Assembly: GCF_013033355.1 (NCBI RefSeq)
Contig: NZ_WQDY01000009.1
Span: 62,001 to 126,000, forward strand
Direction of reading: 5' to 3'
DNA: 64,000 nt
From: Ruegeria lacuscaerulensis
GTDB lineage: Bacteria > Pseudomonadota > Alphaproteobacteria > Rhodobacterales > Rhodobacteraceae
Part shown: piece after piece, positions 20,196 through 28,079 of the stretch
Position numbering within the stretch: the stretch's first letter is position 1
Layout of the letters: each line of letters starts with the position of its first letter
The notes under the pieces: generated by a model
Told to the model about the DNA's origin: nothing
Seen by the model: the letters and a program-made list of their open reading frames with translations, nothing else
Database searches by the model: none
Position numbers and translations under genes: made by a program

Positions 20196-20953
20196 GGGCG
20201 CACAAAGACCGGTTTATCGTCAGACGAAAGGTCGGGACGATAGGCATATCCGCCAGTGTTGAAATCCAACAGACCAGCCGGATCGGTTAGGCGGTACTGA
20301 ATGATATAGCGGGCCATGGCCCCGCGCGCTTTCTTGGCGAAAAAGCTGACGATCTTGGGGGTGCCCGCCTTGTCCTCCATGAACACAGGAGTGATCACCC
20401 GCAGTTTAAGCGCTTTGGGATCAACCGCGCCGAAATATTCCTGACTGGCGCAGTTCACCAGCACGTCCGACCCAATCTGCGCGCCCTGCGCGTTCAAAGC
20501 CTTGCTCAGCTGATCGCGCCAGTATTCATACAGGTTCTTGCCGCGCCGGGTTTTCAGCTTGCTGCCCATCTCAAGCCGATAGGCCTGAATGGCGTCCAGC
20601 GGACGCAGCACGCCGTAAAGCCCCGACAGAATGCGCAGGTGATCCTGTGCCCGTGCCATTTCATCTGCATCCAAAGATGCGGCTTCAAGCCCCTGATAGG
20701 TGTCACCGGCAAAGGCCAGCGCTGCGGGGCGGGTCAGATCGGCCTCGGGCGCATCAGAAAAGGTGCGATAGCGGTCGCGGTTCAGGCGTGCCAGATCATC
20801 ACTGAGGTCCATCAGCTTTTTCAGATCGCCCAGCGTCAGGTTGCGGGCGGTTTTCGACAGCCGGATCGCGTCGTCCTGAAAATCGGGTTGGGTGACCGTC
20901 ACATCGCGCTCGGCCCAGTCCAGCCGCTTGGCCGGGGAAATCACTACCAGCAT
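20183..20953 (-). CDS. yaaA: Peroxide stress protein YaaA
   Basis: A 256-residue YaaA/DUF328 protein, in E. coli an OxyR-controlled factor that lowers free intracellular iron during H2O2 stress. The N-terminal MLVVISPAKRLD, the central LSGLYGVLRPLDAIQAYRLEMGSKL and the C-terminal PVFMEDKAGTPKIVSFFAKKARGAMARY are family hallmarks. AAGGAGTAAGG precedes the ATG. The length agrees with the family. It lies immediately downstream of recQ in the same direction with a 33-bp gap, so co-transcription is likely. Confidence 0.95.
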   Translation of the reverse strand: MLVVISPAKRLDWAERDVTVTQPDFQDDAIRLSKTARNLTLGDLKKLMDLSDDLARLNRDRYRTFSDAPEADLTRPAALAFAGDTYQGLEAASLDADEMARAQDHLRILSGLYGVLRPLDAIQAYRLEMGSKLKTRRGKNLYEYWRDQLSKALNAQGAQIGSDVLVNCASQEYFGAVDPKALKLRVITPVFMEDKAGTPKIVSFFAKKARGAMARYIIQYRLTDPAGLLDFNTGGYAYRPDLSSDDKPVFVRPYSS

Positions 20954-20986
20954 ATCCGCCCTTACTCCTTGCCTGATAGGGCGTAT

Positions 20987-23026
20987 TTAGCCCGCCTGTT
21001 CCAGCACGTCCAGAAAGGCAGCGCCAAACCTTTCGTGACGACGGCCGCCCAGCACCTGTTCCAGCCCGCGCTGATCGCCGGGCCGCAGTTGGGCCACCTT
21101 GGCCAGTTGCGAGGCCGAACATGTCAACGGTTTGTCGATCCCGTCCGGCCCGCGGGTCAGGTCATTCTGTGCGGCCAGAAGCTGGTCGTAAATCTCGCCC
21201 TGATCGCGCCCGGCCAGTTTGCGGCGGGCCGGGTGCAGGGCGGCGGCCTCACCCGCGATCACTTCAAGGAAAGTATCGCCATAGCGTTCCAGCTTTTTCG
21301 CGCCAATACCCCCGATCCGGGCCATATCGTCCAGCGTCATCGGGCGGGTTTCCGCCATTTCGATGAGGGTGCGGTCGGGAAAGATGACATAGGCCGGAAC
21401 CCGTTGGGATTCTGCCAGCGCGCGGCGTTTGGCCTTGAGCGCCGACAGCAGCGGCGCGTCTTCTTCGGCCACCATAGCCTTGACGGCGGGGCGCCGGGTG
21501 GCTTTGCGGATAGTGTCCTTGCGCAGGTTGATCTGCGCCTCGCCCTTCAGGATCGGCTTGGCGGCCTTGGTCATGCGCAGCGCGCCGTGGCGGTCGGGAT
21601 CGGGACGGACCAGATCATGTCCCATCATCTGCCGGAAAATCGCCTGCCATTGCGGGCGGGACCAGTCCTTGCCAATGCCCCATGTGGACAGGGCGTCATG
21701 CCGCCGCGCGCGGACCTTGTCGGTTTCATTGGCCAGCAGGATGTCGATCAGATGGCTCGATCCAAACCATTCCTCGGTGCGCAAGATGGCAGACAAGGCC
21801 ATGCGGACGGGGGTGGTGCCGTCGAACACTTCGGGCGGGGTGTCGCAGAGATCGCATTTGCCGCAGGGCTCGGCCTTTTCGCCGAAATAGCCCAGCAGGG
21901 TTTGACGGCGACAGACCAGCGCCTCGGCCAACCCAAGCAGAGCATTCAGACGGGCATGGTCGGCCATACGCCGTTCAGCCGGGGCCAGCCCTTCGTCGAT
22001 TTGCGAGCGGCGCAGGCGGAAGTCATCGGGTCCAAACAGGGTCAGAGTCTCGGCCGGGCCGCCGTCGCGGCCCGCGCGGCCGATCTCCTGATAATAGGCC
22101 TCGATGGACTTGGGCAGGTCCGCATGGGCGACCCAGCGGATGTCGGGTTTGTCGATGCCCATACCAAAGGCGACGGTCGCGACCACGATCAGCCCATCTT
22201 CGCGCGCAAAGCGGGTTTCGACAATGCGGCGATCTTCGGGCTCCATACCGCCGTGATAGTGACAGGCTGAGTGCCCCTCGGCGCGCAGGGCCTGCGCCAG
22301 CACCTCGGTCTTGTTGCGGGTGCCGCAATATACGATGCCGGATTGCCCTTTGCGCGCGGCGGCGAACTCCAGCACCTGTTTGCGCGGGCCATCTTTGGCG
22401 GCAAAGGCAAGATGGATGTTGGGCCGGTCAAACCCGCGCAGGAACTTGCGCGGCGCAGTGCCATCGAACAGTTTCTCGACAATCTCATCCTGCGTTTCCG
22501 CATCCGCTGTGGCGGTGAAGGCTGCCAAGGGGACGTTCAGCGCGCGCCGCAGCTCTCCGATCCGCAGGTAATCGGGGCGGAAATCATGGCCCCATTGGCT
22601 GACGCAATGCGCCTCGTCCACCGCAATAAGGCTGACATTGATCCGGCGCAGCATCCCCAATGCCGACCCGGCGGCCAGACGTTCGGGGGCCATGTATAGA
22701 AGTTTCAGCCGCCCGGCCTCCAACGCCTGCCAAACCGCATCGGTTTCTTCGGGAGTGTTGCCCGAGGTCAGCGCGCCAGCCTCAACCCCGGCCTCTTGCA
22801 ACCCGCGCACCTGATCGCGCATCAGGGCGATCAGGGGGGAAATCACCACCGTCACGCCGTCGCGCAGCAGGGCAGGTAGTTGGAAACACAGGGATTTGCC
22901 GCCACCCGTGGGCATGATGGCCAGAACGTTCTCGCCTGCCGTCACGGCGTCGACGATCTCTTCCTGACCGGGTCGGAAATCGTCGAATCCAAAGACATCT
23001 CGCAGCAAAGGCGCGGAGTCGAACAT
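20987..23026 (-). CDS. recQ: ATP-dependent DNA helicase RecQ
   Basis: A 679-residue 3'-5' helicase for recombination and stalled-fork processing. Helicase motif I MPTGGGKS (K44), DEAH box VDEAHCVSQWGHDF (137-140) and motif VI QEIGRAGRDG are present. A zinc-binding RQC region includes CGKCDLCD, and an HRDC domain occupies about residues 520-600 (VFPDRTLIEMAETRPMTLDD). An additional helix-rich C-terminus repeats an HRDC-like pattern. The start ATG 23026 has only a weak AGGG upstream. Confidence 0.97.
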   Translation of the reverse strand: MFDSAPLLRDVFGFDDFRPGQEEIVDAVTAGENVLAIMPTGGGKSLCFQLPALLRDGVTVVISPLIALMRDQVRGLQEAGVEAGALTSGNTPEETDAVWQALEAGRLKLLYMAPERLAAGSALGMLRRINVSLIAVDEAHCVSQWGHDFRPDYLRIGELRRALNVPLAAFTATADAETQDEIVEKLFDGTAPRKFLRGFDRPNIHLAFAAKDGPRKQVLEFAAARKGQSGIVYCGTRNKTEVLAQALRAEGHSACHYHGGMEPEDRRIVETRFAREDGLIVVATVAFGMGIDKPDIRWVAHADLPKSIEAYYQEIGRAGRDGGPAETLTLFGPDDFRLRRSQIDEGLAPAERRMADHARLNALLGLAEALVCRRQTLLGYFGEKAEPCGKCDLCDTPPEVFDGTTPVRMALSAILRTEEWFGSSHLIDILLANETDKVRARRHDALSTWGIGKDWSRPQWQAIFRQMMGHDLVRPDPDRHGALRMTKAAKPILKGEAQINLRKDTIRKATRRPAVKAMVAEEDAPLLSALKAKRRALAESQRVPAYVIFPDRTLIEMAETRPMTLDDMARIGGIGAKKLERYGDTFLEVIAGEAAALHPARRKLAGRDQGEIYDQLLAAQNDLTRGPDGIDKPLTCSASQLAKVAQLRPGDQRGLEQVLGGRRHERFGAAFLDVLEQAG

Positions 23027-23104
23027 CTGCGGGGTTGCCCTGTTTTAAGGTTTATCTGCTCTTAAGACAGGACAATCACATACTAAGATTCGGTGAACAA
23101 GAGG

Positions 23105-23392
23105 TCAGACGAAATAGACCATATTGTTGATCAGAATGATCCGCGCCGCATAGACGCCGACCAGCACGACCAGAGGCGTCAGGTCCAGCCCGCCCATATT
23201 GGGTAGGATACGGCGGATCGGGCCGTATATCGGCTCGAGTATGCGGTTCAGGCCGTACCAGATTTGCGCCACCAGCTGTTGATGCAGGTTTAGCACCTGA
23301 AAATTGATCAGCCAGCTCATGATCACATGGGCCAGAATGATGAACCAGACAATGTCCAGGATCAGCAGAAGGATTTGGATCAGCGACAGCAT
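23105..23392 (-). CDS. YggT family membrane protein
   Basis: A 95-residue protein with two hydrophobic segments separated by a cytosolic loop carrying the family pattern LNRILEPIYGPIRRILPNMGGLDLTPLVVLV. YggT proteins (PF02325) are associated with osmotic-shock tolerance, membrane-protein or cell-division functions, and chloroplast homologues assemble cytochrome b6f. GGAGG lies 4 nt before the ATG. It is divergent from the MFS gene. Confidence 0.93.
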   Translation of the reverse strand: MLSLIQILLLILDIVWFIILAHVIMSWLINFQVLNLHQQLVAQIWYGLNRILEPIYGPIRRILPNMGGLDLTPLVVLVGVYAARIILINNMVYFV

Positions 23393-23521
23393 GGGGCCTC
23401 CGGGGTATTGCTTTGTCGAGACGTAAGCGCCCCGGCGTCAAAGAGCAAGCCCGCGCCAACACAACCCTTGCGAATTGGGGTAAAGCCCCGTCTTATAAAG
23501 ACAACGATAACAGGGGCAGTC

Positions 23522-24889
23522 ATGGCAGAGATTTCCAAGCGCAAGCGCATCTGGGGCTGGTGGTTTTTTGACTGGGCCAGTCAACCCTATCACACATTGC
23601 TGGTCACTTTTGTATTTGGCCCCTATTTTGCAGGCGTTGCGGCGGGGTACTTCAGCGGCACCGGGCTGGATGCACAGGCCGCCGCCGCGCGGGCGCAAAC
23701 GGTTTGGGCCAATTGCCTGACGATCACCGGGCTGATCATCGCTTTTGGTGCCCCCTTGTTGGGCGCTATGGCGGATGTATCTGGGCGGCGCATCCCATGG
23801 ATATTTGCGTTCTCGGTGATGTATGCGGTGGGCTCGGCTGCGCTGTGGTACACGCTGCCTGATGGGTCGAACATGTGGCTGATGCTATCGGCCTTTGGTC
23901 TGGGCTTTGTGGGGGCGGAATACGCGCTGATCTTCATCAATTCGCAATTGCCTGATCTGGGCGATGACAGCGAAGTGGGTGAGATTTCGGGATCGGGCTT
24001 TGCCTTCGGTTATTTCGGCGGGCTGATCTCGCTGGCGATTATGTTGCTGCTGTTTGTGGAACAGCCCAATGGCAAAACACTGATCGGTCTGGACCCGGCC
24101 TTTGGATTAGACGCCGCCGCGCAGGAGGGGACGCGCTTTGTCGGCCCCTTCACCGCGTTGTGGTTCGTGCTGTTTATGGCGCCTTATTTCTTGTGGGTTC
24201 GCGACGATCCGCAGACCGAGAAAACAGGTAGCCTGGCTGAGGCGCTGCGGTTGCTGGGCAAATCCATCTCGGATCTGCGGCACCGGGTCAGTCTGGCGAC
24301 CTATCTGGGGTCATCCATGTTCTACCGCGATGCGCTGAACGGGCTTTACAGCTTTGGTGGCGTTTACGCGCGGTTGGTGCTGGAATGGGATCTGATCAAG
24401 ATCGGCGTTTTTGGGATTGTCAGCGTTCTGGCCTCGGCCATCTTTGCGTGGATCGGGGGCAAGGCGGACAAGAAATACGGCCCTAAACCAGTGATTTTGA
24501 TCGCGATCTGGGTGCTGATCTTTGTCTGTATCACAGTGGTGTCGATGGACCGGACACAGATTTACGGCATTGCTTTGCCCGAAGGGTCGGGCCTGCCGGA
24601 TATGGTGTTCTTTGGTTGTGGCGTCCTGATCGGCGGTATGGGGGGCATCCTGCAATCGGCCAGCCGGTCGTTAATGGTGCGCCACACGGACCCAAAAGCC
24701 CCGGTCGAGAGCTTTGGCCTGTATGGCCTGTCGGGCCGGGCCACCGCATTTGCCGCGCCTTTGTTGGTGGGGATTGTCACGGCGGCCACAGGAAGTGCGC
24801 GTCTGGGGGTGTCACCGATCATTGCTTTGTTTATTCTGGGCTTGTTCCTAATGCGCTGGGTTAAACCGGAAGGGGATCAGAGCAGATGA
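23522..24889 (+). CDS. MFS transporter (UMF1/Atg22-like)
   Basis: A 455-residue major facilitator with about twelve hydrophobic segments, beginning MAEISKRKRIWGWWFFDWASQPYHTLLV. The WWFFDWASQPY start is the signature of the UMF1 family related to yeast Atg22, a vacuolar amino-acid effluxer. GAPLLGAMADVSGRRIPW is the conserved loop 2-3 motif. ATG 23522 follows AGGGGCAG. It overlaps mepA by 4 bp (ATGA), which suggests joint translation with a murein endopeptidase; export or recycling of peptidoglycan-derived material is conceivable but is inference. Confidence 0.88.
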   Translation: MAEISKRKRIWGWWFFDWASQPYHTLLVTFVFGPYFAGVAAGYFSGTGLDAQAAAARAQTVWANCLTITGLIIAFGAPLLGAMADVSGRRIPWIFAFSVMYAVGSAALWYTLPDGSNMWLMLSAFGLGFVGAEYALIFINSQLPDLGDDSEVGEISGSGFAFGYFGGLISLAIMLLLFVEQPNGKTLIGLDPAFGLDAAAQEGTRFVGPFTALWFVLFMAPYFLWVRDDPQTEKTGSLAEALRLLGKSISDLRHRVSLATYLGSSMFYRDALNGLYSFGGVYARLVLEWDLIKIGVFGIVSVLASAIFAWIGGKADKKYGPKPVILIAIWVLIFVCITVVSMDRTQIYGIALPEGSGLPDMVFFGCGVLIGGMGGILQSASRSLMVRHTDPKAPVESFGLYGLSGRATAFAAPLLVGIVTAATGSARLGVSPIIALFILGLFLMRWVKPEGDQSR

Positions 24890-25749
24890 TTTTATTACGT
24901 TTTTTGACCGTATTGGCGGCCATAGCATGGGCAGGCGCAGTGGGCGCACAGCCGCTGGCCAAACAGCTTTTCGGGGCGCAAAAGCAAAGTTCGCAGCAAA
25001 AACCAGCCGCGTTCGGCAGTTATTCGCGCGGATGTGCCGCCGGTTCGGTGCAGCTGCCCGAAACTGGACCCACGTGGCAGGCCATGCGCCTGTCGCGCAA
25101 CCGCAACTGGGGGCACCCAGTGGCGATCGACTATGTGCAGGATCTCAGCCGGTTTGCTGCGAAACAGCCAGGCTGGAATGGGCTTTATATCGGGGATATC
25201 AGCCAGCCGAGGGGCGGGCCGATGACATCCGGTCACCGCTCGCACCAGTTGGGCCTCGATATCGACATCTGGATGCTGCCCGGCGACAACATGCGACTGG
25301 GGCGCAAAGCGCGCGAGAACATCTCGTCAATTTCCCTGCGCCGGTCCGCAGGGGCCTTTGTGAATGACAACTGGACCCGACAACACCACGAGATCCTGAA
25401 AGCCGCCGCCAAGGACAAGCGCGTGGCGCGGATTTTTGTCTTTCCTGGCGCCAAGGTGCAAATGTGCAAGGATGAAAAGGGCAACCGCGCCTATTTGCGA
25501 AAAATTCGGCCATGGTGGGGGCATCACTATCATTTCCATGTTCGACTGGCCTGTCCGCGTGGTTCGAAAGGATGCGTCAATCAGGACCCGCCACCCAAGG
25601 GCGATGGCTGTGATCAAGCGCAGCAATGGGTGAACAACATTCTCAACCCGCCTCCGCCCGATCCCAATGCGCCTGCACCGAAGCCCCGGCGTGAATATCG
25701 TTTGGCCGATCTGCCTCAGCAATGCGCCGCCGTTCTGCAATCCAACTGA
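24886..25749 (+). CDS. mepA: Penicillin-insensitive murein endopeptidase MepA
   Basis: A 287-residue periplasmic LAS-type metallopeptidase that cleaves D-Ala-mDAP cross-links in peptidoglycan. The signal peptide is residues 1-21 (FLTVLAAIAWAGAVGA). The zinc motif GHRSHQLGLDIDIW supplies H120 and D127, and WWGHHYHFHVRL (H216/H218) supplies the third ligand. CKDEKG and a C-terminal CPRGSKGC provide cysteines consistent with periplasmic disulfides. It is translationally coupled to the MFS gene upstream, and its 3' end overlaps the next gene by 28 bp. Confidence 0.95.
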   Translation: MILLRFLTVLAAIAWAGAVGAQPLAKQLFGAQKQSSQQKPAAFGSYSRGCAAGSVQLPETGPTWQAMRLSRNRNWGHPVAIDYVQDLSRFAAKQPGWNGLYIGDISQPRGGPMTSGHRSHQLGLDIDIWMLPGDNMRLGRKARENISSISLRRSAGAFVNDNWTRQHHEILKAAAKDKRVARIFVFPGAKVQMCKDEKGNRAYLRKIRPWWGHHYHFHVRLACPRGSKGCVNQDPPPKGDGCDQAQQWVNNILNPPPPDPNAPAPKPRREYRLADLPQQCAAVLQSN

Positions 25750-26606
25750 TCTGCGCGCTGCCCTTTGCGGGGGCAGCAACAGCGGTCGAGGTCAAGTCCG
25801 CGATCCATCTGCAAAGCCATGTGTGGCGTCACACCGCTGATTGGTTCGGCGGGTTTTCGGCCCTGCAGATGTCAGAGGGTGGCCGCAAGATGGTCGTGCT
25901 TAGCGATCGGGCGACGTTGGTGAGCGCGACCATTGCGCGGGATAAGAACGGTATCCGAGATATCCAAATCACAGGCCACTGGCCGGTTCTGTCCAGCAAG
26001 GGGCGACCTTTGACAGGAAGGGTTGGCGATTCCGAGGGTATCGCCTTTGCGTCCGATGGCAGCTTTTACATCTCATTCGAGGCCCTGCACCGCGTGGCGC
26101 ATTATCGCGCCCCAAGTGCCAAAGCCAGTGTGCTACCCCGGTCGCAAGCATTCCAAACCCATGACCTGAACGGGTCTTTCGAAGCTTTGGCAATTGACGC
26201 TGCAGGTCAGCTTTACACCATGCCCGAGAAAAGCCGGACTCCGCATGGCGACATCCCCGTCTATCGCTGGGATGGGCAAGCGTGGTCGACACCGTTTGTG
26301 CTGCCGCAGAGCGGAAAATTCCTGCCTGTATCGGCCGATTTCGACCCCGACGGCAGGCTTTACGTGTTGGAACGGGCGCTGGGGTGGACGGGGTTTAAAT
26401 CCCGGTTGCGGCGCTGGCAGATTGACGCAGACGGGCCTCAGACCGAAGAAACCCTGTTCCAGACCGGCACCGGCGCGCATGACAACCTGGAAGGTCTGTC
26501 CATCTGGCGCGACGATCAGGGGCGGCTGCGGGCAACGATGATCTCGGATGACAACTTCCTGGCCTTACAACGCACCGAGCTGGTGGAATACCTGCTGCCC
26601 GATTGA
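25722..26606 (+). CDS. Esterase-like activity of phytase family protein
   Basis: A 294-residue exported protein with signal sequence MRRRSAIQLICALPFAGAATA. The body shows beta-propeller-like repeats with GGFSALQMSEGGRKMVVLSDR, VGDSEGIAFASDGSFYISFE, SFEALAIDAAGQLYTMPEK and DNLEGLSIWRDDQGRLRATMISDDNF. These match the phytase-like esterase domain (PF13449). The real substrate is unknown. The start lies 28 bp inside mepA, so expression from the same transcript is likely. A later start is unlikely because it would remove the signal peptide. Confidence 0.82.
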   Translation: MRRRSAIQLICALPFAGAATAVEVKSAIHLQSHVWRHTADWFGGFSALQMSEGGRKMVVLSDRATLVSATIARDKNGIRDIQITGHWPVLSSKGRPLTGRVGDSEGIAFASDGSFYISFEALHRVAHYRAPSAKASVLPRSQAFQTHDLNGSFEALAIDAAGQLYTMPEKSRTPHGDIPVYRWDGQAWSTPFVLPQSGKFLPVSADFDPDGRLYVLERALGWTGFKSRLRRWQIDADGPQTEETLFQTGTGAHDNLEGLSIWRDDQGRLRATMISDDNFLALQRTELVEYLLPD

Positions 26607-26696
26607 CTTAGGTCCCCCAAACGTCTAAACGCACGGCTTGCCTTGGGATACCCCCTGGCCAAGTCGCCGCTACCTTGACAAAACGGGCATCAAAAT

Positions 26697-27341
26697 ATGC
26701 AACGCGCTTATATTCCCGGCATTCTTGCCATGGCCGCCATCGTCGTGGCCTCGAACATTCTGGTCCAGTTCCTGATCTTTGACGGGCTGTTGACCTGGGG
26801 TGCTTTCACCTATCCGCTGGCCTTTCTGGTCACAGACATCATGAACCGCGTCTACGGCGTGGCCACGGCCCGCAAGGTTGTGTTCGCAGGTTTCATCACC
26901 GGTATCATCTGCTCGCTGATCGGCAGCCAGATCATGCTGCAGGGCGACGGGTTCACCTATGCCGCCGTGCCGCTGCGCATCGCCGTGGCCTCGGGCACCG
27001 CGTTCCTGATCGCGCAGCTGACCGACGTCACCGTGTTCAATGCAATGCGCGGAGGCCGCTGGTGGCGCGCGCCGCTGGTCTCGACCCTGGTCGGATCGGC
27101 GCTGGATACGGCGCTGTTCTTCACCATCGCGTTCTCGGCCTCGATCACCGTGTTTGGCGCCAATGCCGACGCCGCGATCAACTGGGCGTGGGAGCCGGTA
27201 CCCTTCATGCTGACCGGTCCAATGGCCCCCCTGTGGGTGACGTTGGCTTTCGCGGATTGGCTGGTGAAACTGTCGCTGGCCATGATCGCGCTAATCCCGT
27301 TCAAAGTGATCGTCTCGCGCCTGACCGCACAGCCTGCGTAA
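26697..27341 (+). CDS. yhhQ: Queuosine precursor transporter YhhQ
   Basis: A 214-residue inner-membrane protein with about six helices of the vitamin uptake / YhhQ family (formerly DUF165) that imports 7-cyano-7-deazaguanine or 7-aminomethyl-7-deazaguanine for queuosine synthesis. ASNILVQFLIFDGLLTWGAFTYPLAFLVTDI contains the conserved FTYP..FL.TD pattern, and NRVYGVATARKVV follows. I looked for a preQ1 riboswitch in the 90 bp upstream and did not see one. The structured leader of arfB begins 30 bp after its stop. Confidence 0.92.
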   Translation: MQRAYIPGILAMAAIVVASNILVQFLIFDGLLTWGAFTYPLAFLVTDIMNRVYGVATARKVVFAGFITGIICSLIGSQIMLQGDGFTYAAVPLRIAVASGTAFLIAQLTDVTVFNAMRGGRWWRAPLVSTLVGSALDTALFFTIAFSASITVFGANADAAINWAWEPVPFMLTGPMAPLWVTLAFADWLVKLSLAMIALIPFKVIVSRLTAQPA

Positions 27342-27416
27342 AAAAACGTTTGGAGATTGGCGCATCTTGTGTCACCATCCTTATCAACCGCAACAGATAG
27401 ATAAGGAGGTGATCCA

Positions 27417-27473
27417 GTGTCGAGAAAGAGATTGGAGAGAGGTGTCGGAACAACCGGGGGGATCGCCTGTTAG
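27417..27473 (+). CDS. 18-codon leader ORF upstream of arfB
   Basis: GTG start to TAG, encoding MSRKRLERGVGTTGGIAC. The Shine-Dalgarno AGGAGG ends 7 nt before the start and is part of a 15-nt match to the 16S rRNA 3' end, the strongest ribosome site in the window. The peptide is basic at its N-terminus and ends GGIAC. The stop codon directly abuts the antiterminator arm, so a ribosome pausing at termination would mask that arm. I do not recognise the peptide; the translation signal is the main evidence that it is real. Confidence 0.5.
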   Translation: MSRKRLERGVGTTGGIAC

Positions 27474-27543
27474 GGCAGCCCTTGGCGGAGCGCTCGCTCC
27501 GGCTGGTCGATTGATCTAACCGACCCAACCTCCTGAACTTTCG

Positions 27544-27577
27544 AAGGGCTGTCCCGCCGGGGCGGCCCTTTTTGTTT
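27544..27577 (+). terminator. Rho-independent terminator between leader ORF and arfB
   Basis: An uninterrupted 12-bp stem pairs 27544-27555 with 27559-27570 (two G-U pairs), with a 3-nt GCC loop, followed by TTTTGTTTT. It is the best terminator in the window. It lies about 30 nt upstream of the arfB start codon, leaving almost no room for a separate promoter. Confidence 0.85.
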
Positions 27578-27604
27578 TGTGCTCGGGCAGTTAAGGTCGC
27601 GCCT

Positions 27605-28024
27605 ATGTTGCGCATCACCGACGATATCATTCTGCAAGACTGGGAAATGACCGAAAGCTTTGTGCGGTCCTCCGGTCCCGGCGGGCAGAACGTGAACAAG
27701 GTCTCAACTGCCGTTGAGCTGCGGTTCGAAGCTGCGCGGTCTCCGTCGCTGCCTGATCCGGTGAAAAACCGGCTGAAAAAGCTGGCCGGGCGACGCTGGA
27801 CTAAAGAGGGCGCGATCATCATCCAGTGCGAGGAAACCCGCAGCCAAGCCCGCAACCGCGAGTTGGCCCGTGCCCGTCTGGCCGAGCTGATCGCCCGCGC
27901 ACTGGTCAAGCCTAAACGACGGGTTGCGACCAAGCCCACCTATGGCTCGGTCAAACGGCGGCTGGCGGCGAAAAAAGCGCGCGGAGACGTCAAGGCGCTG
28001 CGTGGGCGGGTCAGCGAAGATTGA
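27605..28024 (+). CDS. arfB: Alternative ribosome-rescue factor B (peptidyl-tRNA hydrolase)
   Basis: A 139-residue ArfB/YaeJ protein that releases the nascent chain from ribosomes stalled on truncated mRNA. The catalytic GGQ motif is in VRSSGPGGQNVNKVST, typical of class I release-factor-like proteins. The lysine/arginine-rich C-terminal tail (LVKPKRRVATKP..., KRRLAAKKARG) is the part that inserts in the empty mRNA channel. ATG 27605 has AAGG 8 nt upstream; a 5' extension would run into the terminator. smpB lies 3.2 kb downstream, so the two rescue routes are close together on the chromosome. Confidence 0.95.
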   Translation: MLRITDDIILQDWEMTESFVRSSGPGGQNVNKVSTAVELRFEAARSPSLPDPVKNRLKKLAGRRWTKEGAIIIQCEETRSQARNRELARARLAELIARALVKPKRRVATKPTYGSVKRRLAAKKARGDVKALRGRVSED

Positions 28025-28079
28025 ACTGGCAGTTTCCCCGCGCCTTGCTAGTCTGACCTCCAAACGGGAGGGCAAGACC

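Larger units (their letters stand above)
27372..27578 (+). promoter_or_regulatory. Structured 5' leader of arfB: candidate translation-sensing attenuator
   Basis: Elements in order. (1) A hairpin, 27372-27385 with 27400-27412, 13 bp with one bulged A and a 14-nt loop, buries the Shine-Dalgarno. (2) TAAGGAGGTGATCCAG at 27402-27417 is complementary to the 16S rRNA 3' end over at least 15 nt. (3) An 18-codon ORF spans 27417-27473. (4) CAGCC/GGCTG (27476-27480, 27501-27505) encloses a small GGAGC/GCTCC hairpin. (5) An anti-SD ACCTCCT lies at 27528-27534. (6) A terminator spans 27544-27573. GGGCAGCCCTT (27473-27483) can instead pair with AAGGGCTG-T-CCC (27544-27555), disrupting the terminator. The arfB start is only ~30 nt past the terminator, so arfB mRNA should depend on read-through. 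It could instead be a trans-acting sRNA. Confidence 0.55.

Noticed and set aside
20639-22270. 543-codon forward frame opposite yaaA and recQ
   Set aside because: Antisense shadow spanning two clearly recognised reverse genes; no family resemblance or ribosome site.
26607-26696. Possible preQ1 riboswitch upstream of the queuosine-precursor transporter gene
   Set aside because: No sequence matching the preQ1-I or preQ1-II cores could be found in the short gap.
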